Source: Candidatus Scybalocola faecigallinarum
Lineage (GTDB): Bacteria; Bacillota; Clostridia; Lachnospirales; Lachnospiraceae
Reading direction: 5' to 3'
Length of the DNA: 64,000 nt
NCBI GenBank assembly: GCA_018711005.1
Contig: DVIT01000027.1
Span: 1 to 64,000 of the forward strand
The notes under the pieces are model-generated. The model worked only from the letters and a program-made list of their open reading frames with translations. It did no database searches and was not told the DNA's origin. The position numbers were made by a program, and so were the translations under genes. Numbering within the stretch: position 1 is the first letter of the stretch; each line of letters opens with the position of its first letter. Below are positions 45,014 to 54,830 of this stretch, one piece after another.

Positions 45014-45598
45014 ATGACTGAACTTGAAAAACTGGATGCCGGTTTGGAATATGACTTCTGGGATGAAGCCGTAAATTCCAGAAAACTGCGTGCAATCAAA
45101 GGTTGCGCGAAGCTGAATGGGATTCCTGTAACAGAGGATACAGCCCGTGAAGCCGCCGTGGGTGAGCTGTTTGGCTCTGTTGGGAGAAACCCGACCGTTC
45201 TTCCAGTGTTTAACTGTGACAATGGAAAGAACATCCATGTGGGTGAAAACTTTCTTGCCAACTACAATGTGACGATCCTGGACATTGCCCCGGTAACCAT
45301 CGGCGACTATGTGATGATCGGCCCGAACACGCTGATTACCACAGTAAACCATCCTCTGTCTCCCCGAAAAAGGCGGGGGCATATCGGGCAGGCAAAACCT
45401 GTTACCATTGGCAGGGATGTGTGGATCGGAGGAAATTGCACGATTTTACCGGGCGTGACGATTGGAAACAATGTAGTTATTGCTGCCGGAGCTGTGGTGA
45501 CGAAAGATGTCCCGGACAACTGCGTTGTTGGAGGCGTACCGGCGAAAGTGATCCGGGAAATTAACGATGATACAGAGGGAAATGAAAATGAGTTTTAA
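45014..45598 (+). CDS. maltose/sugar O-acetyltransferase-type protein (left-handed beta helix)
   Basis: 194 residues. An N-terminal helical part (MTELEKLDAGLEYDFWDEAV) is followed by hexapeptide repeats forming a left-handed beta helix (VTIGDYVMIGPNTLI, VTIGRDVWIGGNCTILPGVT, NVVIAAGAVVTKDVPDN). TTVNHPLSP carries the catalytic histidine of this group. It transfers acetyl from acetyl-CoA to a sugar or other hydroxyl. GAGGTGATG precedes the ATG, 7 bp after the transporter remnant. It overlaps the aldo/keto reductase start. Confidence 0.9.
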   Translation: MTELEKLDAGLEYDFWDEAVNSRKLRAIKGCAKLNGIPVTEDTAREAAVGELFGSVGRNPTVLPVFNCDNGKNIHVGENFLANYNVTILDIAPVTIGDYVMIGPNTLITTVNHPLSPRKRRGHIGQAKPVTIGRDVWIGGNCTILPGVTIGNNVVIAAGAVVTKDVPDNCVVGGVPAKVIREINDDTEGNENEF

Positions 45599-46703
45599 GG
45601 ATATGCCGAAACTGGGTTTTGGTCTTATGCGGCTCCCTGAAAAAGACGGAGCCATTGATATGGAAACTGTTCAGAAAATGGTAGACGCTTATATGGAAAA
45701 TGGCTTTAACTATTTTGACACCGCTTATGTTTATCATGGCGGAAACTCTGAGAGGGCGGTCAAAGAGGCTCTTGTGGCACGCTATCCCAGAGAGGATTTT
45801 TACTTGGCAACCAAGCTTCCTGCCTGGGCTATGAAAGGTTCAGAGGACAGAGACAGAATTTTCCAGGAGCAGTTGAACCGGTGCGGCGTGGAGTATTTTG
45901 ACTTTTATCTGCTGCACAGTCTGGAGGACGGGAACAACTACGATACCTACGAAAAATATGACTGTTTCCAGTGGGCGATGGAGAAAAAAGAAAAGGGACA
46001 GATCCGGCATTTCGGCTTTTCCTATCATGGCTCACCGGAGCTGCTGGAACAGGTACTGGACAAACACCCGGAGGTGGAATTTGTTCAGATTCAGTTAAAT
46101 TACGCAGACTGGAACAATCAGGTGGTGCAGTCCGGGAAACTGTATGAAATTCTGCACAGGCGCGGTATCCCTATGATCATCATGGAACCTGTAAAAGGCG
46201 GAACACTGGCGAACCTTGAGCCGGGGCTGGAGGCTATGCTGAAGGAAGTTCGGCCGGACGCATCGGCAGCATCCTGGGCGCTGCGTTTTGTTGGCTCCCT
46301 GGACGGCGTTATGACGATATTAAGCGGTATGTCTACCCAGGAACAGATGGCGGATAATCTGAATACATTCCGAAATTTTGAGCCGCTGACAGAACAGGAA
46401 CAAGAGGTAATCAAAGCCATTGTGAAAAAAATGCAGGATATGCCCATGATCCAGTGTACATCCTGCCGCTACTGCTGTGATGGCTGTCCCATGTCGATCC
46501 GCATCCCTGACATTTTCCGGGCACTCAATACCGCAAGGCTGTATAAAAAAGATAACCGCCCGAAAATGTTCTATAACAACCTGATTGGGGCAGGCTCCGG
46601 GAAAGACAGCGCTTGCATCGGCTGCAGGCAATGCGAGAGTGTATGTCCGCAGCATCTGCCTGTCATCGAATTATTAAAAGAAGCCGCGGATATACTGGAA
46701 TAA
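45588..46703 (+). CDS. aldo/keto reductase with C-terminal 2[4Fe-4S] ferredoxin domain
   Basis: 371 residues. Residues 1-270 are an aldo/keto reductase barrel (LGFGLMRLPEKDG; catalytic tyrosine in YFDTAYVYHGG; KLPAW; FDFYLLHS). The C-terminus has two cysteine clusters, CTSCRYCCDGCP near 293-304 and CIGCRQCESVCPQ near 347-359, so electrons may come from iron-sulfur clusters as well as NAD(P)H. This type is common in anaerobes. ATG at 45588 with GAGGGA 7 nt upstream. It overlaps the acetyltransferase by 11 bp and is the last gene of the cluster. Confidence 0.9.
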   Translation: MSFKDMPKLGFGLMRLPEKDGAIDMETVQKMVDAYMENGFNYFDTAYVYHGGNSERAVKEALVARYPREDFYLATKLPAWAMKGSEDRDRIFQEQLNRCGVEYFDFYLLHSLEDGNNYDTYEKYDCFQWAMEKKEKGQIRHFGFSYHGSPELLEQVLDKHPEVEFVQIQLNYADWNNQVVQSGKLYEILHRRGIPMIIMEPVKGGTLANLEPGLEAMLKEVRPDASAASWALRFVGSLDGVMTILSGMSTQEQMADNLNTFRNFEPLTEQEQEVIKAIVKKMQDMPMIQCTSCRYCCDGCPMSIRIPDIFRALNTARLYKKDNRPKMFYNNLIGAGSGKDSACIGCRQCESVCPQHLPVIELLKEAADILE

Positions 46704-46705
46704 AC

Positions 46706-46742
46706 CGGATTTCTACGGTTCTAATAGAAAAAATCCGTTTTA
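46706..46742 (+). terminator. probable terminator after the aldo/keto reductase
   Basis: CGGATTT (46706-46712) and CTA pair with TAG and AAATCCG (46731-46737), with a 3-nt bulge, followed by TTTTA. Imperfect but well placed. Confidence 0.45.
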
Positions 46743-46907
46743 AATCCGTAAAACACTAATTTCATTAAGACAGATCTTAATAGCACAGCTAATCCCAGCC
46801 TTGTGAACGGCATCAGGGCTGGAAAAGACATCCCTGAATTATTTTCTTACGCTGGAAACAGCAGGTGTTTCCGGCTGCCCATGAGTAGTAATGAATTATT
46901 TTCGTTT

Positions 46908-47037
46908 CAGTTCAGCCAGGTCTGCGCATTTACTGCGCAGACCGTGAGAAAATGATTCAGGCGTGCAAAAATCCCATCGCCGCAGGCGATTTTAAATGAA
47001 TTTTTGCAGGTAACAGTTCAGCGGGCTGAACTGTTAC
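46908..47037. repeat. MITE-like palindromic element with three hairpins
   Basis: A 10-bp inverted repeat (CAGTTCAGCC at 46908, GGCTGAACTG at 47024) bounds a block with three perfect hairpins: GGTCTGCGCA/TGCGCAGACC (46919-46943), ATCGCC/GGCGAT (46976-46990) inside TGCAAAAAT/ATTTTTGCA (46964-47008), and GTAACAGTTCAG/CTGAACTGTTAC (47010-47037). No gene. Related arms occur at 51019 and 56781. Confidence 0.7.
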
Positions 47038-47066
47038 TCATTTTCCTGCGGTTTAAACATTAACTA

Positions 47067-47095
47067 TTGACAAAACGGCCAAATATGGCTAATAT
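47067..47095 (+). promoter_or_regulatory. valS promoter
   Basis: Perfect TTGACA (47067-47072), 17-bp spacer, TAATAT (47090-47095). It lies directly upstream of the T-box leader. Confidence 0.87.
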
Positions 47096-47118
47096 AGGCT
47101 TACAAAGTTTTTGGATAA

Positions 47119-47390
47119 ATGTAGTGAGAAAGAGGAGTAAAGATCCCAACCTGACAGAGACGAGAGTTCACCGGCTGAAAGGCTCTCCCGGATGTAAGAT
47201 CTTGAAGGTAGCTTTTGAACAGGACCGCCCAAACCTGTCCACAGGCGCGTAAGCGGCCACGGGTCATTCCGTTAGCGATGAAAGAGATGTGGATAATGTT
47301 CCATGCCCGTCTTTGGGCAGAACAGATACATTGTTCATAAATAAAGGTGGTACCGCGAGCTTTCGCCCTTTACAGGGCGGAAGCTTTTCT
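47119..47390 (+). promoter_or_regulatory. T-box leader controlling valS
   Basis: The hallmark AGGTGGTACCGCG (47345-47357) pairs in the antiterminator and contacts the tRNA acceptor end. It runs into a terminator: AGCTTTCGCCCT (47358-47369) pairs with AGGGCGGAAGCT (47374-47385), then TTTTCT. Stem I runs from about 47119; GAAGGTAGC near 47205-47213 could place a GUA valine specifier codon in the specifier loop. Uncharged tRNA-Val should favour readthrough into valS. The tRNA identity is inferred from the gene downstream; the specifier was located by eye. Confidence 0.92.
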
Positions 47391-47395
47391 GCTGT

Positions 47396-47563
47396 GACCA
47401 CTTAATGAGCCCAAGCCGCAGGCGCCGGGCGAATTTAGTGGGAACGCACATCCCGCCCCTTAGAGAGAGCAAGGCGCGAAGCGGCGCAGCTCGAACTTAG
47501 TGGAGGGATGTTACCCGAAACGACCACTTAATGAGCCCAAGCCGCAGGCGCCGGGCGAATTTA
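47396..47563 (+). repeat. 42-bp direct repeats between T-box terminator and valS
   Basis: Identical 42-bp copies at 47396-47437 and 47522-47563 (starting GACCACTTAATGAGCCC, ending GGGCGAATTTA) flank a diverged third copy around 47465-47510 (GCGCGAAGCGGCGCAGC, then CGAACTTAGTGG). They sit in the readthrough leader just before the valS ribosome-binding site. No open frame. Function unknown. Confidence 0.8.
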
Positions 47564-47581
47564 AAAGAAAGGAAGATAAGC

Positions 47582-50236
47582 ATGAATCTTGAAAAGACAT
47601 ACGATCCGTCAGCGATCGAGGGCAAGCTTTATAGCAAGTGGCTCAATAAAAAGTATTTTCATGCGGAGGTTGACCGCACAAAGAAACCATTTACCATTGT
47701 GATCCCGCCGCCAAACATTACAGGAAAGCTTCATATGGGACATGCCCTGGACAATACCCTCCAGGATATTCTCATCCGTTATAAAAGAATGCAGGGATAT
47801 AATGCCCTGTGGCAGCCGGGAACAGACCATGCCAGCATAGCTACAGAGGTTAAGATCATTGAAGAACTGAAAAAAGAGGGCATTGATAAAGCGGACCTGG
47901 GCCGGGAAAAATTCCTGGAGCGGGCATGGCAGTGGAAGGAAGAATACGGCGGACGTATTATCCAGCAGTTAAAGAAAATGGGCTCCTCCTGTGACTGGGA
48001 CAGAGAACGGTTTACCATGGATGAAGGCTGCAATAAAGCTGTTGAGGAAGTATTTGTAAAGCTTTATGAAAAAGGCTATATTTACAAGGATTACCGGATC
48101 GTTAACTGGTGCCCTGAGTGCCAGACAACCATTTCCGATGCAGAAGTAGTTTATGAGGAACAGGCCGGCCATTTCTGGCACATTAATTATCCGGTAGTTG
48201 GTTCTGATGAAATGGTAGAAATTGCTACAACCCGTCCGGAAACCATGCTGGGAGATACTGCTGTTGCCGTTAATCCTAAGGATGAGCGCTATACCCACCT
48301 GATCGGCAAAAAGGTTATTCTGCCGATCGTTAATAAAGAGATTCCGGTGGTAGCAGATGAATATGTAGATATGGAATTTGGTACCGGAGTGGTAAAGATT
48401 ACACCTGCACATGACCCAAATGACTTTGAAGTGGGTAAAAGACATAACCTTGAGCAGATTATCGTTATGAATGACGACGGCACCATTAATGAAAATGGCG
48501 GCAAGTATGCAGGCATGGACCGGTATGAAGCCAGAAAGGCCATTGTTGAAGAATTAAAGAGCCTTGGACTTCTTGTAAAGATTGAAGATCATGTTCATAA
48601 TGTAGGAACTCATGACCGGTGCAAAACCACAGTAGAGCCTATGATGAAGCTTCAGTGGTTCGTGCGCATGGAAGAAATGGCTAAACCAGCCATTGAGGCG
48701 CTGAAATCCGGTCAGTTAAAATTTGTTCCTGACCGTTTTGATAAAACGTATTTGAATTGGCTTGAAAATATCCGTGACTGGTGTATTTCCCGTCAGCTTT
48801 GGTGGGGCCACCGGATCCCGGCTTACTACTGCGATGACTGCGGTGAGCTCATTGTTGCCAGAAAAGCTGATGCGCCTGTAAAGTGTCCAAAATGCGGTTC
48901 TGCCCATATCCATCAGGATGAGGATACACTGGATACATGGTTCTCCTCAGCATTGTGGCCATTTTCCACACTGGGCTGGCCGGAAAAAACAGAGGATCTG
49001 GATTACTTTTATCCCACAGATGTTCTTGTTACCGGCTATGACATTATTTTCTTCTGGGTTATCCGTATGGTATTTTCCGGTATTGAACAAACAGGAAAGG
49101 TGCCTTTCCATACAGTGCTGATCCACGGTCTGGTAAGAGATTCCCAGGGACGGAAGATGAGCAAGTCTCTTGGCAATGGTATCGATCCTCTGGAGGTTAT
49201 TGATAAATACGGCGCGGATGCCTTAAGATTTACCTTAGTTACAGGCAATGCTCCGGGTAATGACATGCGTTTTTACTGGGAGAGAGTGGAAGCCAGCCGT
49301 AATTTTGCCAATAAAGTATGGAATGCTTCCCGCTTTATGCTCATGAACTTTGAGCAGGCCGAAGAAAAAGGCATTTCTACAGAAGGCGTGAAGCTTTCTG
49401 ACCTGACTCAGGCAGATAAGTGGATCCTGTCTAAAGCCAACACCCTGGCCAAGGATGTTACGGAGAATATGGATCGCTTTGAGCTGGGTATTGCCGTACA
49501 GAAGCTTTATGATTTCATTTGGGAAGAATTTTGCGACTGGTATATTGAGATGGTTAAACCCCGGTTGTATAATGACGAAGATACAACAAAAGCAGCAGCT
49601 TTGTGGACATTAAAGACAGTTCTCATTCAGGCATTAAAGCTTCTTCATCCCTATATGCCATTTATTACTGAAGAAATTTTCTGTAATGTTCAAAATGAGG
49701 AAGAATCGATTATGATCTCATCCTGGCCGGAATATAAGGATGAATGGAATTTTGAGAAGGACGAGCAGGCAGTAGAGCGGATCAAAGAGGCGGTTCGCGG
49801 TATCCGTAATGTTCGTGCAGGCATGAATGTTCCTCCAAGCAAGAAGGCAAAAGTAATTGTTGTTTCTGAAAATGAAGGCGTTCAGGAAATTTTTGAAATG
49901 AACCGGGTATTTTTCGCAACTTTGGCTTATGCCAGCAAGGTTCTTGTTCAGTCAGACAAGGCAGGCATCGGTGATGACGCTGTTTCTACAGTGATCCGGG
50001 ATGCGGTGATTTATATGCCATTTGCAGAATTGGTGGATATTGAAAAAGAAATCGAGCGTCTGAAAAAAGAAGAAGACCGCCTTGATAAAGAGATCAAACG
50101 GTGCAACGGAATGCTTAGTAATCCTAACTTTGTCAGCAAGGCGCCTGAGGCAAAGATCGCTGCAGAGCGGGAGAAGCTGGAAAAATATACAAACATGATG
50201 GAACAGGTAAAAGAACGCCTGGCGGCATTACAGTAA
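47582..50236 (+). CDS. valS: valyl-tRNA synthetase
   Basis: 884 residues, usual length. Class I signature [10 protein letters not shown] (HIGH-type) near 47, KMSKSLGN near 525 and [16 protein letters not shown] near 460 are typical of ValRS, with the editing domain between ([19 protein letters not shown]). The C-terminal coiled coil ([20 protein letters not shown]) is also present. It charges tRNA-Val and removes mischarged threonine. Start ATG at 47582 with AAAGGAAG upstream. Regulated by the T-box leader; followed by a strong terminator. Confidence 0.97.
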   Translation: MNLEKTYDPSAIEGKLYSKWLNKKYFHAEVDRTKKPFTIVIPPPNITGKLHMGHALDNTLQDILIRYKRMQGYNALWQPGTDHASIATEVKIIEELKKEGIDKADLGREKFLERAWQWKEEYGGRIIQQLKKMGSSCDWDRERFTMDEGCNKAVEEVFVKLYEKGYIYKDYRIVNWCPECQTTISDAEVVYEEQAGHFWHINYPVVGSDEMVEIATTRPETMLGDTAVAVNPKDERYTHLIGKKVILPIVNKEIPVVADEYVDMEFGTGVVKITPAHDPNDFEVGKRHNLEQIIVMNDDGTINENGGKYAGMDRYEARKAIVEELKSLGLLVKIEDHVHNVGTHDRCKTTVEPMMKLQWFVRMEEMAKPAIEALKSGQLKFVPDRFDKTYLNWLENIRDWCISRQLWWGHRIPAYYCDDCGELIVARKADAPVKCPKCGSAHIHQDEDTLDTWFSSALWPFSTLGWPEKTEDLDYFYPTDVLVTGYDIIFFWVIRMVFSGIEQTGKVPFHTVLIHGLVRDSQGRKMSKSLGNGIDPLEVIDKYGADALRFTLVTGNAPGNDMRFYWERVEASRNFANKVWNASRFMLMNFEQAEEKGISTEGVKLSDLTQADKWILSKANTLAKDVTENMDRFELGIAVQKLYDFIWEEFCDWYIEMVKPRLYNDEDTTKAAALWTLKTVLIQALKLLHPYMPFITEEIFCNVQNEEESIMISSWPEYKDEWNFEKDEQAVERIKEAVRGIRNVRAGMNVPPSKKAKVIVVSENEGVQEIFEMNRVFFATLAYASKVLVQSDKAGIGDDAVSTVIRDAVIYMPFAELVDIEKEIERLKKEEDRLDKEIKRCNGMLSNPNFVSKAPEAKIAAEREKLEKYTNMMEQVKERLAALQ

Positions 50237-50254
50237 AGGTTACGTGAGCCGAAA

Positions 50255-50298
50255 AAAACGGACATATCTTCCCTATGGATGGTATGTCCGTTTTATTA
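50255..50298 (+). terminator. intrinsic terminator after valS
   Basis: AAAACGGACATA (50255-50266) pairs perfectly with TATGTCCGTTTT (50283-50294), followed by ATTATA. Confidence 0.85.
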
Positions 50299-50427
50299 TA
50301 TTCAGACATGGAGCAGGGATAGGAAATACCGGAAAAATATGATAAAATAGAGATATAATTTCTATCTGTCACAGAAAATGTATCCACTGTCAGGTAACGC
50401 AGAATAATCAGCAGGAGGGTTTGGTGC

Positions 50428-50970
50428 ATGGCATATTTTAAATACCAGGATAAGTCTGTTTTTTATAAAGAATATGGGCAAGGTGAACCGTTAATTTTTC
50501 TGCACGGCAATACGGCTTCTTCTAAAATGTCAGAACTTCTTATGCCGCTGTATGCAGATAGCTTTGATGGCCGCACGCTTAATGAAAATTTTTCTGAGAA
50601 CCTTATAGCTGAAAGAAAAGCGGCGAAAGCCGATACACAGGCAAAACAATTTTACGAATGGTGTCAGGGGGCAGACTGGGAAAAGGTAGTCGATCTTGAT
50701 ACAGAAGCATTATTAAAGTGTGCGGAAAAAAAGCTGCCGCTATTTCATAAACCATTGCAGGAGTTAAAAATTCCTGTTCTATTCATGGGAAGCAGAGCAG
50801 ATGAAAGCTGCCGAAACAATCTTGAAGAAGAATATAAAGAAATGGCTGCTGTTCTTCCTCAATCCTGTATACATCTTTTTCCATGTGGCGGACATCCGGC
50901 TATTTTTACGAATGCGGAAAAAGCTGCAGCATTGATCAAGGACTTTATCAGCCAACATGTAATGCAATAA
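50428..50970 (+). pseudogene. alpha/beta hydrolase lacking its catalytic core (in-frame deletion)
   Basis: 180 codons where the family has about 255. The N-terminus (FKYQDKSVFYKEYGQGEP, IFLHGNTASSKM) and the C-terminus (PVLFMGSRADES, GGHPAIFTNAEKAAALI) match a Clostridia alpha/beta hydrolase family. LLMPLYADSFDGRTLNE joins two distant parts (about 50555-50565). The missing 70-80 residues include the GxSxG nucleophile elbow. The frame is kept open, so a protein could still be made, but not an active hydrolase of this type. AGGAGGG precedes the ATG. Confidence 0.78.
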
Positions 50971-51018
50971 CTGCTTTTTCCTCACAGAATACAATCAGAC
51001 GCGTATAGCACCCTGAGC

Positions 51019-51046
51019 GTAACCGTTCAGCTATCTGAACGGTTAC
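51019..51046. repeat. perfect palindrome at the end of the Rpn gene
   Basis: GTAACCGTTCAG (51019-51030), CTAT, CTGAACGGTTAC (51035-51046). It overlaps the last codons and stop of the Rpn-type gene and is related to the GTAACAGTTCAG hairpin at 47010. It may also act as a terminator stem, but no T-tract follows. Confidence 0.7.
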
Positions 51047-51989
51047 GGCTTTCCTGAACCTGAAGAATCTCATTAAGCGGAATGGCTGTCGCCTTATGAA
51101 TAGCATCTGCATCCCATTGGTTTTCCAGCATATGGGTGATCAGTTTACAGCGGGCCGCTTTTTCTCCAGATGCAAAACCATCCTGCTGACCGGATTCATA
51201 ACTTTCACGCTGCCATTTTTCTAGTGTTGTCCACATCTTTACCTTTCCCCTTTCTGTTCCGGGCACTGTGTTTAGATCCAGTGCGGTGATGCTTGACACA
51301 ACGTCAAAAACTTCTTTGTCAATTTCACTGTTACCATACTTTTCCTGAAGCATATGTTTATCTTCTTTATAAATGAGCTGGATCAGATCAAAGACAGCGG
51401 AAACATCCGGATGGGAAAAGTGTTCCGGGTGTTCGCTGATGACCTGGACCAGGTTCATCTTGTAGTCACTGAAATGCGTCTCAAGACCGGGGGGCATGGC
51501 AGCCATCATCCCTTTTAAGCTTAAGGGGCCATCCCAGGGTTTCTCTCCATAATATACAACTAAAGTAAATACCGGATGGAGTCGGTCGGTTTTGAAGATC
51601 CCTGATAGAAATTCATCCGGGCGTATATGCTTCATATGATTTTCTCTTTTGTGTCTGCGTTTGATGTCATTGTATTCTTTTGTATAATTCAGGAAGTCGT
51701 AGCCCATAGAACGCAAGGACATGGCATAATGGATCAGGGACTGATTTTCAATGCCCAAAAGGATGAACTCAGATCCCATATACATTTTCTTAATAACATC
51801 CCTGTATCTTTTGTAATTTACTTTTTTATCTTTTGCAGTAATGCTTCCGGATACATCAGTATCACAGGTTTCCAGAAAAGCAGGATCCAGGATCTTTTGT
51901 CCCTGGAATAGAGTTCCGTTAAAAAGATCCGCAAACCTGTGGTTGTCCTCCCAGAAGTTTTTCAGAACAATATTTTTGTCCTGTTTCAT
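51027..51989 (-). CDS. Rpn family recombination-promoting nuclease/putative transposase
   Basis: 320 residues. The N-terminal part (NFWEDNHRFADLFNGTLFQG) and PVFTLVVYYGEKPWDGPLSL match the PD-(D/E)XK nuclease Rpn/PDDEXK_4 family, whose members nick DNA and promote RecA-independent recombination. The catalytic residues lie around ITAKDKKVNYKRYRDVI and ILLGIENQS (E and Q). The C-terminal half is helical with a short basic tail. ATG with GGGAGGG upstream. Single gene on the minus strand; its stop is inside a palindrome. Confidence 0.85.
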   Translation of the reverse strand: MKQDKNIVLKNFWEDNHRFADLFNGTLFQGQKILDPAFLETCDTDVSGSITAKDKKVNYKRYRDVIKKMYMGSEFILLGIENQSLIHYAMSLRSMGYDFLNYTKEYNDIKRRHKRENHMKHIRPDEFLSGIFKTDRLHPVFTLVVYYGEKPWDGPLSLKGMMAAMPPGLETHFSDYKMNLVQVISEHPEHFSHPDVSAVFDLIQLIYKEDKHMLQEKYGNSEIDKEVFDVVSSITALDLNTVPGTERGKVKMWTTLEKWQRESYESGQQDGFASGEKAARCKLITHMLENQWDADAIHKATAIPLNEILQVQESRNRSDS

Positions 51990-52182
51990 AAAATATCCCT
52001 CCCATAACGCGTCTCTCCAGGATGCCTTATGTGGGAAGTGAGCATGTCTGCCGGGGGGCAGTCTCTACTCTGACTTTATGATAACATAAAAAATAAGTCA
52101 GGGGAATGACGGGAGAGATTTTTAATTCTTTTTTTATCCTAAGATAAGAATTGTTTTATATGATATTTTCGTTTTTTATCTC

Positions 52183-52212
52183 TTGTATTTTCTTCCGGAT
52201 TACCAATATAAT
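52183..52212 (+). promoter_or_regulatory. promoter of the GH2 gene
   Basis: TTGTAT (52183-52188), 18-bp spacer, TATAAT (52207-52212). The ribosome-binding site GGGAGGG is about 60 bp downstream. The remaining part of the 51990-52287 gap is AT-rich without further signals. Confidence 0.6.
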
Positions 52213-52287
52213 ATTGTTAAGGTCATATAAAAATAGAAGCAGCAAACGCGTATGAGCGGCATATTAATGCAGCGGGAGGGTTTAGTT

Positions 52288-54747
52288 ATGTACAAATTGG
52301 ATTTTAACGGGGATTGGAAGGTATGGAAGGAACTGGATGCGTTTGAACTTGTGTTTCGGGTGCCAAAGGATGCCAAAAAGGTAACCCTTCCCTATGATGC
52401 CATGATCCATGAAAAGCAGCAGAAAAACAGCCGGAATGGAGGGAAAACAGGCGCGCTGGACGGGGCTGTGTATAAGTTTTATAAACGTTTTTTTGTGCCT
52501 GAAGATTACCAAGATAAAAATGTCCGGTTTCATTTTGAAGGGATCTACATGAACGCCTTTATTTATATTAACCAGTCTTTGGCAGGAAGCTGTGTTTACG
52601 GGTATACAGACTTTTTTGTGGATGCCAATGATTATCTGAAATATGGCCAGGAAAATGAAATCCTTGTCCTTGTGAAAAATTCTGCCATGCCCAACAGCCG
52701 ATGGTACAGCGGCAGCGGGATCTACCGTCCGGTATGGATGTGTGTGGGAGAAAAGTCCTATATTGTTCCTTATTCACTAAGGCTGACCACAAAGGCTCTG
52801 GAATATGAGCCGCGCCAGGCGACAGAACCGGACACGTATCCGGGCTGGGCCTTGGGTGCTGTTGTGGAGATTGAAGGAATGTTGAGCAATTCCCATATGA
52901 AGGCCGTTTGGCAGCAGGCAGTAATTGAAATTTGTACGCCAGACGGAGTGACGATCCTTCAAAGAAAATATCCGGTCAGGATCAAAGGCGGGGAAAACAT
53001 TCATTTGCGAAAATCCATTTATGTGGAAAATCCCCGGCTGTGGTGTGAGGAGGATCCTGCCCTTTATAAGGTGAAGCTTCTGATAAAAGACGGGGAAAAG
53101 GTTGTGGATGAGGACAACATCATCACAGGGATACGGCAGATTTTCGTGGATGCGCGCCATGGACTGCGTGTCAACGGCCGTTCGGTAAAGCTGCGGGGCG
53201 CATGTATCCATCATGACCAGGGACTTTTGGGGGCGGCAACTTACGATGATTATGAGTACCGGCGTGTCCGTCTTTTAAAGGCAGCCGGGTTTAATGCCAT
53301 CCGTTCTGCCCACAATCCTGCATCCCAGGCGCTGCTGAGGGCCTGCGATGCCCTTGGTATGTATGTGATGGATGAATTTTCCGATGTGTGGACGAAAAAT
53401 AAGACCGATTATGATTACTCCATGGTGTTTGAACGGGATTGGGAAAAAGATGTGAAAGCCATGGTGGATGCGGACTATAATCATCCCTCCGTGATCCTTT
53501 ATTCCACAGGCAATGAGATTTCTGAAATCTGTACAGAAAAAGGCATTGAGACAAGCCGTATGCTGGGAGACCGGTTCCATGGGCTGGATCCGTCCAGATA
53601 TACCACCAATGGGATTAACGGCGCCTTTGCCGCCGGGGACGGTCTGGCGCACATCGTTCATGATATTACCGGGGCGGATCCGGGCAGCGGCGATGTTAAT
53701 GTATTTATGGGGGCCATGGCTACCCATATGCCGGAAATTGTTACACATCCGATTTTGTCGGATATTCTTGAAAAGCTGGAAACAACCATGGATGTCATAG
53801 GCTATAATTACATGACGGCCCGGTATTTAAAAGATGCCAAAACCTATCCGGACCGGGTCATGATAGGGACGGAAACCTATCCGAAACAGATTGCCCAAAA
53901 CTGGGCAGCGATTTTACAGTGCCCGGCAGTGCTTGGCGACTTTACATGGACCGGCTACGATTATCTGGGGGAAGTGGGACCGTATCCCATGCTTATGAAT
54001 ACAGGTGCGGATATTTCCATCATCGGATGCCGCCGGCCCATGTCTTATTACCGGGAGATCGTTTTTGGCCTGAAAAAGGGCCCATACATAGCTGTCCAGG
54101 ATCCGGACCGGTTCGGTATTCCAAGAGAATTTGGCCCGTGGCAGTTTACAGACTGCACATTTAACTACAATTATCCCGGAAGGGAAGGCAGACCTGTGAT
54201 GATTCAGGTGTATGGCGGCGGTGATGAAGTTGAACTGTATGTGAATAACCGCCGGATCGAGCGTCAGCCCTGCGGCAGGGATACACAGTATTATACGATG
54301 TTTAATACGGTGTATGAGCCGGGGACGCTGACGGCTATTGCCTATGAAAATGGTGTTGAGATTGGGCGGTGTCAGCTTGACACAACAGGTCCGGCAGCAT
54401 GGATCCGGGCAGAGGCGGATACGGGATTTCATGGGCATGAGGAAATGCCCCAAATTTATGACGGAGATGGAAATTGTCTGACATTTATTAATATTACCTT
54501 AAGAGATGCCCGGGGGCGTCTTGTGCCTGACGGGGAAAATGAGCTGTCCGTGGAAATCCAGGGGCCTGCTGTTTTGCTGGCTTTTGGCAGTACAGGCTCT
54601 GTGCATACCCGGGGTTTTGAAAAAAAGAAAACAAAAGCTGACCAGGGCCGGGCTATGGCAGTCTTGAAAAGTACAGGCCAGGGACTAGTGACAGTTATTA
54701 TTAGAGGAGAAGGACTTAAGGAGGCTGTGGTGACTTATGAAAGCTGA
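52288..54747 (+). CDS. glycoside hydrolase family 2 (beta-galactosidase/glucuronidase-like)
   Basis: 819 residues, no signal peptide. Sugar-binding jelly roll (1-175; PYDAMIHEKQ, WYSGSGIYRPVWM), Ig-like domain, then the TIM barrel (RGACIHHDQGLLGAATYDD; FNAIRSAHNPASQALLRACD). Acid/base glutamate in YSTGNEISE (near 422) and nucleophile in MIGTETYPKQI (near 534). C-terminal Ig-like domains with YVNNRRIERQ and an ENELSVEIQGPAVLLAFGS segment are typical of the DUF4982-containing GH2 subgroup. It hydrolyses a beta-galactoside or beta-glucuronide; the exact sugar is not clear. It overlaps the GH42-like stub, so the two were once an operon. Confidence 0.92.
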   Translation: MYKLDFNGDWKVWKELDAFELVFRVPKDAKKVTLPYDAMIHEKQQKNSRNGGKTGALDGAVYKFYKRFFVPEDYQDKNVRFHFEGIYMNAFIYINQSLAGSCVYGYTDFFVDANDYLKYGQENEILVLVKNSAMPNSRWYSGSGIYRPVWMCVGEKSYIVPYSLRLTTKALEYEPRQATEPDTYPGWALGAVVEIEGMLSNSHMKAVWQQAVIEICTPDGVTILQRKYPVRIKGGENIHLRKSIYVENPRLWCEEDPALYKVKLLIKDGEKVVDEDNIITGIRQIFVDARHGLRVNGRSVKLRGACIHHDQGLLGAATYDDYEYRRVRLLKAAGFNAIRSAHNPASQALLRACDALGMYVMDEFSDVWTKNKTDYDYSMVFERDWEKDVKAMVDADYNHPSVILYSTGNEISEICTEKGIETSRMLGDRFHGLDPSRYTTNGINGAFAAGDGLAHIVHDITGADPGSGDVNVFMGAMATHMPEIVTHPILSDILEKLETTMDVIGYNYMTARYLKDAKTYPDRVMIGTETYPKQIAQNWAAILQCPAVLGDFTWTGYDYLGEVGPYPMLMNTGADISIIGCRRPMSYYREIVFGLKKGPYIAVQDPDRFGIPREFGPWQFTDCTFNYNYPGREGRPVMIQVYGGGDEVELYVNNRRIERQPCGRDTQYYTMFNTVYEPGTLTAIAYENGVEIGRCQLDTTGPAAWIRAEADTGFHGHEEMPQIYDGDGNCLTFINITLRDARGRLVPDGENELSVEIQGPAVLLAFGSTGSVHTRGFEKKKTKADQGRAMAVLKSTGQGLVTVIIRGEGLKEAVVTYES

Positions 54748-54817
54748 TAAATATTTTGACCATATGACTTTAGAAACATGCTATTATCCCGAGCAGTGGC
54801 CCAGGGAGCTATATTGA
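54737..54817 (+). pseudogene. 5' stub of a GH42-type beta-galactosidase gene
   Basis: 26 codons starting at 54737, overlapping the GH2 gene end by 11 bp. CYYPEQWPRELY matches the N-terminal motif (YYPEHWPEE) of GH42 beta-galactosidases, which are about 650-700 residues long. The frame stops with TGA at 54815 and the next gene's ribosome-binding site follows at once. The rest of the gene appears to have been deleted. Confidence 0.65.
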
Positions 54818-54830
54818 GGAGGTAATGTTT

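Noticed and set aside
47067..47252. 61-codon frame in the valS leader
   Set aside because: It covers the promoter and T-box stem I; better explained as regulatory RNA.
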